From UBA8444 sp964003875 (GTDB lineage Bacteria; Bacteroidota; Bacteroidia; Flavobacteriales; UBA7312): a stretch of 9,484 bases of DNA. The notes beneath the pieces were generated by a model. That model had not been told where the DNA came from and searched no databases. It saw only the letters and a list, made by a program, of their open reading frames with translations. The translations under genes were made by a program, and so were the position numbers. The stretch covers positions 1 to 9,484 of the forward strand of contig CAXFLH010000057.1 in NCBI GenBank assembly GCA_964003875.1. The letters are read 5' to 3'. Within the stretch, counting starts at the first letter, position 1, and each line of letters opens with the position of its first letter. Of this stretch, positions 1 through 6,625 are shown one piece after another.

Positions 1-3
1 TAA
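1..3 (+). other. Possible stop codon of an upstream + strand gene
   Basis: The window opens with TAA, about 20 bases ahead of a strong + strand hairpin terminator. This is the spacing expected if a + strand gene ended exactly here. No coding sequence of that gene is visible, so this is only a suggestion from context. Confidence 0.25.
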
Positions 4-24
4 TCCTTTTAAAATAGATTGATG

Positions 25-57
25 AAAGCCCCGAGCAGTAATGTTCGGGGCTTTTCA
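25..57 (+). terminator. Rho-independent terminator of the upstream gene
   Basis: Perfect 10-bp stem AAAGCCCCGA / TCGGGGCTTT (25-34 and 45-54) around a 10-base loop, continued by a T-rich tail (TTTTCATTA). It is GC-rich against very AT-rich surroundings. The tail fits + strand termination best, so it isolates the operon starting at 130 from transcription entering from the left. On the - strand it also has a short T run and might work weakly in both directions. Almost the same stem recurs at 8322-8352. Confidence 0.85.
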
Positions 58-69
58 TTATGTTTAATT

Positions 70-103
70 TTGACTTTTATATTAGATTATTTAGCTATGT
101 TTG
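70..103 (+). promoter_or_regulatory. Bacteroidota-type promoter of the glucan operon
   Basis: TATGTTTG at 96-103 matches the Bacteroidota -7 consensus TAnnTTTG exactly. A TTG (70-72, inside TTTTG) lies 23 bases upstream, within the range described for the -33 element of this phylum. Transcription would start near 109-112, giving a leader of about 20 bases before the GTG at 130. No other good match precedes the downstream genes, whose junctions are too tight for promoters, so this probably drives all six. Sequence match only; no start site has been measured. Confidence 0.65.
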
Positions 104-116
104 TGTAAATTTTACA
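104..116. promoter_or_regulatory. Perfect 13-bp dyad at the predicted transcription start, possible operator
   Basis: TGTAAA-T-TTTACA is a perfect inverted repeat, with 6-base arms and a 1-base centre. It directly abuts the -7 box and overlaps the predicted start site, a position where a bound dimeric repressor would block initiation. No regulator gene lies in the window, so the protein is unknown. AT-rich DNA makes short palindromes by chance, so this remains a candidate. Confidence 0.35.
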
Positions 117-129
117 ATTAGCAAACTCC

Positions 130-2004
130 GTGTTCCAAAAAGTAATTTTTTTTCTTTCACTTTTTAGTTGTTCATTATCTGCTTTTGCACAAACATTTAT
201 TGAGACTAAGCCAGAGGTTTACAAAAAATTAAACATTTCAGGCTCTTACAGATTTTTTGTGCAGCATAGGCATTTTGTCAACTCTTACATTACTGGAGTT
301 AATGGACTTGACACGGCTCAATTGGTTAAAAAGTCTATTCTTATTGGTGATGCCACACAACTTCCAGAGTTAACACTGAATATTAGTGCTAACCCAAGTA
401 ATAATGTATCCTTTGGAACAGATTTAACTTTTTGGAACCAAAAGACAGGTAACTTTGATTATTTTCGAGGGCTCAATTTGGGAATCAATTTATATGGTTC
501 TTTTAAAACACCAATTGGAAATTATAACATTAAAACCGGGGGTATTCATTGGCTTAGGTTAAGTCGATTTACTATGAAAACAGCTGAAGGCTTTAATAGA
601 TACACGCTATTTGACCGCAATCCTTGGGACCCTCAATACTTTATTTTTAGTCAGCGCTACTCGGATTATTATAAAAGAGGAAGTGTTCAGCAAGATGTAC
701 GTTGGGGAAATAAAGCCTTTCAAGGATTTGCAGTTGATGGTGGCGAATTGCCATACGGTCTTAATTTTACTTTTTTATATGGCAAAGCAGAATCAAGCGG
801 GGCACAATTAAGTGAAGTCGATAATAATACTTATCAGCAGTCTATACAGTTTTTAAACACTCAATTTTATTCATCATTATTACCTTCTTATGTTTTAGGA
901 GGTCGTTTAACAAAGACCTTAGACGTAGGTGATGTAAGTCTTAATTCGATAAACGGTTATTCTTATTTAGATTCTACAAGTACAAGTATGAATCGCTACG
1001 AGTTTCATTCATTAGACTATTTATTAAAGGGCAAGGAATACACTTTTGTAGGAGAATTAGGGCTTTCTAAGTTTAATGATTTAGATTATGACTTTGCTTT
1101 AGCGACTAAGATTAAGACAAGTAAGAAACTCACCATTTTACCTTTTGACGTTGAGTATTTTTACATCGGTACAAATGTTTACAACAACAATTCGGAAATT
1201 GTGAACACATCAGTAGAAGATTCACAACCAGACGACCCCGAACAAGGACGTGTATTAGTACAAACAGGAAGTGCATTATTAGGCGTTGGTAGCTTAGCAA
1301 ATAATAGAACAGGTCTTTCAATAAATACTGAGTTTGAAGTCAAAAAACTAAAAGTAAGTTTTGGGCAAACGGTTTCTAAAGAGTTAGAACGTATCAATTC
1401 TAAACTTACCTATGGACGTAAAGTTAATTCCTTAACACTTTCAGAGTTTTATCGCTGGGAATACCCTTCAGGCGTTGGGCCTTACGGCAGATTAAATAAA
1501 GTATATAGAGGAGTTTATGAAACGGTAAATCTTGACAACATTAAAGAAGGAGAGATTAAGGACGACAAATACTTTAACAGTTTTGAATTACAAGCCAAGT
1601 ATGAATATAAGTTTAAAAAACTTAATTCTTATTGTTTTTATTTAGGCTCATTCAGTTCGGCTCAAACTATGTTTTCTCCGTTTGTAGTACTTACTGAAGA
1701 TGCTTATATCCGTCAATATGTTCACGAGTTTGAAAATTACCTTTCATTGAGTTCAAGAACAATTCTTACTAGCTATTTAGGTATAGAAAGAGTTATCGGC
1801 AATTATGAGACAGATATTAATTACAACACATTTATGCCTCGATTTCAAACATCTGTAGGTGTAGGATTAGGTGTAGATTATAATTTATCAAGAAATACAG
1901 CATTGTACTTACGTCATCGTTATTTTTCTTTTGAAGATAGAAACTTTGAATTAGACAATAACAACGGGCATGAGACAACGCTAGAATTAAAAGTTACTTT
2001 TTAA
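130..2004 (+). CDS. Outer-membrane beta-barrel protein, first of a tandem pair
   Basis: 624 residues. The start is GTG: no ATG or other common start codon lies in frame between the upstream stop (106-108) and it, and it gives a clean signal peptide (hydrophobic core 5-19, cleavage AFA|Q after residue 20). The mature chain is rich in Tyr, Phe, Asn and alternating polar/hydrophobic stretches typical of beta-strands, and ends in the aromatic VTF expected of Bam-inserted barrels. I see no TonB box, plug or carboxypeptidase-like N-terminal domain, and it is far shorter than SusC (about 1000 residues). Residues 78-149 align loosely by eye with residues 56-124 of the next protein. Role inferred from context: a porin-like or surface component of a beta-glucan uptake system. 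A structural or adhesive role is the alternative. The family is not recognised. Confidence 0.8.
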   Translation: MFQKVIFFLSLFSCSLSAFAQTFIETKPEVYKKLNISGSYRFFVQHRHFVNSYITGVNGLDTAQLVKKSILIGDATQLPELTLNISANPSNNVSFGTDLTFWNQKTGNFDYFRGLNLGINLYGSFKTPIGNYNIKTGGIHWLRLSRFTMKTAEGFNRYTLFDRNPWDPQYFIFSQRYSDYYKRGSVQQDVRWGNKAFQGFAVDGGELPYGLNFTFLYGKAESSGAQLSEVDNNTYQQSIQFLNTQFYSSLLPSYVLGGRLTKTLDVGDVSLNSINGYSYLDSTSTSMNRYEFHSLDYLLKGKEYTFVGELGLSKFNDLDYDFALATKIKTSKKLTILPFDVEYFYIGTNVYNNNSEIVNTSVEDSQPDDPEQGRVLVQTGSALLGVGSLANNRTGLSINTEFEVKKLKVSFGQTVSKELERINSKLTYGRKVNSLTLSEFYRWEYPSGVGPYGRLNKVYRGVYETVNLDNIKEGEIKDDKYFNSFELQAKYEYKFKKLNSYCFYLGSFSSAQTMFSPFVVLTEDAYIRQYVHEFENYLSLSSRTILTSYLGIERVIGNYETDINYNTFMPRFQTSVGVGLGVDYNLSRNTALYLRHRYFSFEDRNFELDNNNGHETTLELKVTF

Positions 2005-2014
2005 AACATAGAAT

Positions 2015-3685
2015 ATGAGATTAATCGCAATATGTTTTTTCGTTTTTACAGCCATTACAACAATGGCGCAAGAGAGAGTTAAAAAGATTGAATTTTATGG
2101 GGCTGCCAAAACTAATATTTTACATCAGGGTTTTGATGTAGATGGGGACACTATGAATGTATCAAAGGCTAACTATGGTCACTCTTTAATTGACTTAGGA
2201 ATTTTGGTACGACCCAGTGCTAATACTGAAATCGCTACTGAATTTAGACTAAGAAATGAGCTTGGTGGATTTTGGGGAGGTGCTGTAACTTATGGGATAA
2301 GAAAACTTACTCTTAAAGGGGTTGTAAACGACGCTATTCGCTACAAGATTGGTGATATAGATTTAGAAATGACACCCTATACTTTGTACAACAACAACTA
2401 TCAAGACGTAGTTAACGAAGCCACAGTTTTTCAAATGGCTAGAGAAGTGATAGATTATGAAAACTATTTTAGTGGAAATGCTTGGAGACAACAAGGCGTC
2501 CAATCTTCTTATGGATTTTATCTAAATAATGAAACCTTTAAGTCTATTGATGTCAATTTATTTTCAACAAGAAACAGTACTGCCGATCCTTCTTCAGCGT
2601 CTCCTGAACGTTTGTTCTCGGGGGGGCAAATAAGCTTGAATACCTCATACGGTTTAATAACCTTCCATTCGGCTAATTTGTTTGATTTGAAAAATACAGT
2701 TAACGACATGAACTTATATTATAATTCGGTCAATACTGTTTCGGCTAACATCAGTTTAGCTGACTTTCCAAAATTTAGTTTGAACTATGAAGGCGGTACT
2801 TCCAAGGCTAACTATGATGATATTGTTGAAGAAGAAACGGTAACTATACAAGACTACTTTTGGAATTTAGGCCTAAGTTATTCTCCTAGCAATAAAATAA
2901 GATTAAGTGTAAATGGGATAAATACAGGCCCTCAATTCCGTTCACCGGCGGCTCAAAATATTCGTTTAGGTTATTCGTCTAGTAGCAATGTGTTCCCAAC
3001 TATTGGCAATAATCTTGCCGTTAGAAATATGGGCTTAGTGGATTATTTATACAACGATGTTTTTTATTACAAAACCTTCGATAGTCAATTGGATTTGTAC
3101 AACCCTGCCTTCAGTAACGCTTTGCCTTACGGATTGGCAACACCTAACAGAAAAGGCTTTTCAGTAAGTTTAGATGAGTTGGCCATAAAAGAACAGCTTA
3201 ATCTATCTTCGGAGATTCACATGATGTCTGAAATAATAGGCACAGGAACAACACAGCTAAAATCATTTATGAAGTTTGTAGCTAAAGCGAATTACGATTA
3301 TAAAAAATGGTCGGCAAATGCAGGCTTAGCTTACGAGTCTACATCAAGAGACGGTCAAGTCTACGAAAAGATAGAGCTAAGTTCGATGCTCTTTGATTTA
3401 GGGGTTGATTTTGATTTAACAGACCAACTATCTATTCTTTTCGGAACAAAGTATCATTTAGCTGATGGGAATGAATTATTAGCAGTTTACGATTCGTATA
3501 ATAACCCTTTATATTTTGACCCAATTAGCTATAAAGAGCAGAAACAAATGTTAAACTCAATAGGATTAATGGTTAATTTTAGCGAACGCTCTAAACTGAC
3601 AGCTTCGTTAAGCTCTTTCTCGCAAAAAGCGGAGCAAGTGTACACCATTAATCAACTTCAACTATTGTATAGATTAAATTTTTAA
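2015..3685 (+). CDS. Outer-membrane beta-barrel protein, second of a tandem pair
   Basis: 556 residues, starting 10 bases after the preceding stop. Signal peptide at residues 1-18, cleaved at TMA|Q. The mature chain has repeated amphipathic strands and ends RLNF, a terminal Phe as in BAM substrates. It lacks the SusC plug/TonB-box layout and the SusD helical layout. An N-terminal stretch (P67-S-x-N, then RYKIGD-I-DL-x-x-TPYTLY at 109-124) resembles the equivalent part of the upstream barrel (P89-S-x-N; NYNIKTGGIHW at 131-141), suggesting the two are diverged paralogues or partners. A G7 run at 2620-2626 encodes Ser-Gly-Gly near residue 203 and stands out in this AT-rich gene. Inferred role: outer-membrane channel or surface component of the glucan system. 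Specific function unknown. Confidence 0.78.
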   Translation: MRLIAICFFVFTAITTMAQERVKKIEFYGAAKTNILHQGFDVDGDTMNVSKANYGHSLIDLGILVRPSANTEIATEFRLRNELGGFWGGAVTYGIRKLTLKGVVNDAIRYKIGDIDLEMTPYTLYNNNYQDVVNEATVFQMAREVIDYENYFSGNAWRQQGVQSSYGFYLNNETFKSIDVNLFSTRNSTADPSSASPERLFSGGQISLNTSYGLITFHSANLFDLKNTVNDMNLYYNSVNTVSANISLADFPKFSLNYEGGTSKANYDDIVEEETVTIQDYFWNLGLSYSPSNKIRLSVNGINTGPQFRSPAAQNIRLGYSSSSNVFPTIGNNLAVRNMGLVDYLYNDVFYYKTFDSQLDLYNPAFSNALPYGLATPNRKGFSVSLDELAIKEQLNLSSEIHMMSEIIGTGTTQLKSFMKFVAKANYDYKKWSANAGLAYESTSRDGQVYEKIELSSMLFDLGVDFDLTDQLSILFGTKYHLADGNELLAVYDSYNNPLYFDPISYKEQKQMLNSIGLMVNFSERSKLTASLSSFSQKAEQVYTINQLQLLYRLNF

Positions 3686-3688
3686 GAG

Positions 3689-4705
3689 ATGAAAAATTAT
3701 TTTTTAATACTAATCATTGCGATTTCTTTTCTCTCATGTCAAAGAGAAAACCTAGAGTTTTTAGGAGGCAGTCTTAACGATCAGTTCGGTGAATTAGTCG
3801 TTTTAGAGCCTTTTAAATCAAATACGGCAAACTTTAACTTTTCAATAGTTTCGCCTCGTTTTTTTGAAGCGCAATGGTCAAAAAATTTAAATTGGAGCTT
3901 GTCTGTTAGAGCAACACAAACTGGTGCAACAAAAACATTTACAGGATATTCAAATAAACTTGATATCGATAACGCGTCTTGGGACGGCTCAGCTGATGAC
4001 TTCCCCTCATTTATGAAAGATGACGTATGTCAAGCTACGCTTACCCTTTCAGATTCTGACACTATCATAGAGTTAACAACGACGGTTAATGTGAGTGAAA
4101 TTAAGAATCCTCAAGAGGGCTTAAAAGTGGTTGCCGATTTTGAAGATGGCTTACCCGTTAACTCATTACCTTTTGTTCAGCCAGGAGCAGAGCTAACGGT
4201 TACAGAAAATTCAGCAGCTGTAGGCTCTAACTACTTACATTTAGGCGGTTATGTCCCTTATGATTATCTCTTAACATCTATTAAAATTCCTGTACAGGAT
4301 ATGGATATTTTTTCTGCCACATCACCCTTATTACTTTACTTTAATATGGCTACTATTGGTGGAATTCTAGGCGAAGTCCCTGCTAATCAATTCATTAAAA
4401 TTATCATTCGAGAAGATGATGGCTCAAACCTATCTAATGGAGAAAAGTACAGTATGGAGATAAATCCTGTAAATTGGGACACTTGGCAGCTATTTACTTT
4501 ACCATACTCGGACTTTGTTCTTGAGTCGGCTCCGGTAAATAATCTGAGAGAGCCTGGTAAAATTAATCAGATTGAAATTATGTGTTTATCCTGTCCGGCA
4601 GAGTCAGCTCCTGACGGACCGACCTGTCCACAAAACACAGACCTTATCGTAAAAACAGATATTGATTTTATTGCATTTACAGAAAATGAAAGTTATAAAC
4701 CTTAA
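3689..4705 (+). CDS. Surface-type lipoprotein: Ig-like domain plus jelly-roll carbohydrate-binding-like domain
   Basis: 338 residues, starting 3 bases after the second barrel gene. A lipoprotein signal (hydrophobic 4-14, F-L-S-C) puts the lipidated Cys at 17. Residues about 40-138 look like an Ig-like fold, with SGATK-type spacing (TGATKTF 78-84), a W-D-G at 98-100 and a late Cys114. Residues about 145-332 look like a jelly-roll binding module: opening VVADFEDG (147-154), central IKIIIRE (236-242), NWDTWQLF-x-LPYSDF (262-276), and a final DIDFIAF strand. C299, C302 and C313 form a small cluster, perhaps a disulfide-stabilised loop. No catalytic motif is seen. It probably binds glucan at the cell surface, a job done by SusE/F or surface glycan-binding proteins elsewhere. 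The domain calls are by eye from motif layout; binding is inferred. Confidence 0.72.
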   Translation: MKNYFLILIIAISFLSCQRENLEFLGGSLNDQFGELVVLEPFKSNTANFNFSIVSPRFFEAQWSKNLNWSLSVRATQTGATKTFTGYSNKLDIDNASWDGSADDFPSFMKDDVCQATLTLSDSDTIIELTTTVNVSEIKNPQEGLKVVADFEDGLPVNSLPFVQPGAELTVTENSAAVGSNYLHLGGYVPYDYLLTSIKIPVQDMDIFSATSPLLLYFNMATIGGILGEVPANQFIKIIIREDDGSNLSNGEKYSMEINPVNWDTWQLFTLPYSDFVLESAPVNNLREPGKINQIEIMCLSCPAESAPDGPTCPQNTDLIVKTDIDFIAFTENESYKP

Positions 4706-5798
4706 TCTCATATTAGTTTTATTGTTTTTTACTGCATGCTTGGAGTTTAAACCAATTGCAGTATATGATATAGAACCCGAGCAAGATAATTCTCAACAAG
4801 AAAAAGTTTTTTTTGATGAGTCTTTAGGTTTATTATGGCAAGAACTTAAGGATTGTGCCGAGTTCAAAGTAGTAAAAGAAGACGGTAATAACGTCATTCG
4901 ATTAGATTGGAATAAAGTCAATTGCGATTGGGTAGGTTTTGGTAATAGTTGGTCTAATTTCGTGGCTGACGATATCAGTGAATTAATCCATAATTCAGCG
5001 ATTTCTTTTCGTGTCAAAGCTGTAGAGACTGAGCAAAGGTCAATACCCTTTGTTATTGGACTAGAAGACTATGGCGGGGGCAATTCCTATGTATTTTCTG
5101 ATTTCAATGCCTTCGCCAATAAGTTGAGTATTACTGCCGATAAATGGACGACACTCTATATTCCTTTATCTAGATATAACTTTTCTTATCAAGGTGTTGA
5201 CCCCACTAATATCAAGCAAATGATTATTCAGTTAGAAGGTGCTGGGAAAGTTTTTCTTGATGACATTAAGGTTGTTCCATTTACAAAAGAGGACTACAAT
5301 CAAATGTTAGCCGATGTCGAAGAGATGAGACCAAAAGGCAATCCTAATCAACTTATCTATCCCTCTAATTTTCAAGAGTTAGCTTGGAATATTGGTGTTA
5401 ACGATTGCCATTCTCTAATGGAAAAAGATAAGCAAATTCACTGGCAGTGGAATTCTTGTGATTTCTACAACCGATGGGGTTTCAATTGGAACAATTGGTA
5501 TGCCTTTAATTTGCGAGGAATTGCAGATAAAACAGCTTTACAAATCGAATTATCTTCTGATTTTGCACCATTTAAGATTGTATTGGAAGATTATACCGGT
5601 AAAAGTTCAGAGGTATTTGCTAAAAGCTACACCATTTACAATCAGAATGATTCTGTATCGACTTTAAACATTCCTCTTACCGACTTTAAATTAATAGAAA
5701 AGCAATTTACTTTAGACCGAATGAAGCAATTTACATTTGTCGGTAATGAAAACGGCGGTTCAATGGTTATTTACGAAATGAAGTTAGTTAAACAATGA
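4686..5798 (+). CDS. Lipoprotein with two tandem jelly-roll carbohydrate-binding-like modules
   Basis: 370 residues from ATG 4686, overlapping the previous gene by 20 bases. An in-frame ATG at 4662 would add eight residues in front of MKVINLN and blunt the signal peptide, so 4686 is preferred. Lipobox F-T-A-C gives lipidated Cys18. Two related modules follow, about 45-197 and 229-368. Each has a Cys pair (C57/C80; C241/C258), an N-C-D or S-C-D followed by a Trp-rich loop (W82, W89; W264, W268, W271), LEDY (126-129; 300-303), YIPL or NIPL (158-161; 328-331) and a closing IK-x-V or MK-x-V strand. The layout recalls CBM11-like or galactose-binding-like beta-sandwiches, and the exposed Trp residues suit sugar stacking. 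No hydrolase motif is present. Most likely a surface glycan-binding protein presenting substrate to the GH16 enzyme encoded next. Confidence 0.78.
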   Translation: MKVINLNLILVLLFFTACLEFKPIAVYDIEPEQDNSQQEKVFFDESLGLLWQELKDCAEFKVVKEDGNNVIRLDWNKVNCDWVGFGNSWSNFVADDISELIHNSAISFRVKAVETEQRSIPFVIGLEDYGGGNSYVFSDFNAFANKLSITADKWTTLYIPLSRYNFSYQGVDPTNIKQMIIQLEGAGKVFLDDIKVVPFTKEDYNQMLADVEEMRPKGNPNQLIYPSNFQELAWNIGVNDCHSLMEKDKQIHWQWNSCDFYNRWGFNWNNWYAFNLRGIADKTALQIELSSDFAPFKIVLEDYTGKSSEVFAKSYTIYNQNDSVSTLNIPLTDFKLIEKQFTLDRMKQFTFVGNENGGSMVIYEMKLVKQ

Positions 5799-6625
5799 AG
5801 TATTTAAGTTATATATCTTTAGCAATATTATTGTGGTCGTGTGAACAAACAGTTTATGATAATCCTGAATATACTTTAGTTTTTGAAGATAACTTCCGTT
5901 CTGAAAGCATTGATGAGTCCAAGTGGAATTTTGAAATAGGAACAGGCTGTCAGTATGGTCCTAACCTTAACGGTTGGGGAAATTTTGAAGACCAATACTA
6001 TAAAAAGGAAAACGCCTCAATTGTTGACAATGACTTTTTGCAAATAGAGGCTAAAGAAGAAAACGTTTTATATTCCGATGCTTGTGGTTTTAATCAAACA
6101 AAAAATTACACCTCTGCTAGACTCAATACCAAGAATAAATTTGATTTTACATACGGTAAAGTTGAGGCCTCTATCAAGTTTGATAAAGCAATCGGCTTGT
6201 GGCATGCCTTTTGGATGTTACCGAGTTTTCCACAAGAAACATGGCCTTATTCAGGAGAGATTGATATTTTAGAATTTGCTAATAGAGAAGGGGAATACTT
6301 TTATGCGGGCACAATGCATCATACGGGACCACTCATTGGAACGAATTTTCCCTATCCAAATGAAAACTACTTTAACTCCTTTCATGTCTATTCAATAGAA
6401 TGGGATTTATCTACAATAAAGTGGTATGTAGATGATGTCTTAATTCAAAATGTGGTTAGAACAAGTAGCAGTGTTCTTGACGACAATTGGCCTTTTGACA
6501 AAGAGTTTCATTTAATTCTAAATACAGCCGTTGGAGGCACATTAGGCGGACCACCAAATCTAGCTGACCAATCCCAATTTATGTTGGTAGACTACGTTAG
6601 AGTATATCAAAAAATAAGCAACTAA
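5795..6625 (+). CDS. GH16 endo-beta-glucanase lipoprotein (laminarinase type)
   Basis: 276 residues; ATGA overlap with the upstream stop, so probably translationally coupled. Signal peptide L-W-S-C with lipidated Cys16 indicates membrane anchoring. The rest is a single GH16 jelly-roll of normal length. It has the catalytic motif GEIDILEF (154-161), with E155 as nucleophile, D157 as helper and E160 as acid/base, in the form with the extra residue (beta-bulge) typical of laminarinases and lichenases. It also has the upstream WGNFE-x-QYY signature (61-69), W136-H-A-F-W at the active-site cleft, and NWPFD plus LN-x-AVGG (231-248). C52 and C97 might pair. Family knowledge: retaining hydrolysis of internal beta-1,3 or mixed beta-1,3/1,4 glucan links. 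The exact substrate (laminarin, lichenan, or less likely agar/carrageenan) cannot be fixed from sequence; WGN-x-E and the bulged motif favour beta-glucan. No binding module of its own; the two preceding lipoproteins may supply that. Confidence 0.93.
   Translation: MKYLSYISLAILLWSCEQTVYDNPEYTLVFEDNFRSESIDESKWNFEIGTGCQYGPNLNGWGNFEDQYYKKENASIVDNDFLQIEAKEENVLYSDACGFNQTKNYTSARLNTKNKFDFTYGKVEASIKFDKAIGLWHAFWMLPSFPQETWPYSGEIDILEFANREGEYFYAGTMHHTGPLIGTNFPYPNENYFNSFHVYSIEWDLSTIKWYVDDVLIQNVVRTSSSVLDDNWPFDKEFHLILNTAVGGTLGGPPNLADQSQFMLVDYVRVYQKISN

Noticed and set aside
611..811. 66-codon + strand open frame inside the first barrel gene
   Set aside because: It lies wholly within a well-supported gene in another frame, with no signal peptide or recognisable motif.
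1130..1397. Two overlapping - strand open frames of 63 and 72 codons
   Set aside because: Antisense to the first barrel gene; low-complexity translations with no family signature. Shadow frames.
2518..2709. 63-codon - strand open frame inside the second barrel gene
   Set aside because: Antisense shadow with no promoter or motif.
5458..5667. 69-codon + strand frame inside the double-module lipoprotein gene
   Set aside because: Alternate frame of a gene with clear repeated modules; the translation has no features.
6078..6272. 64-codon + strand frame over the GH16 catalytic region
   Set aside because: It overlaps the codons for the GH16 active site, which must be under selection in the other frame.
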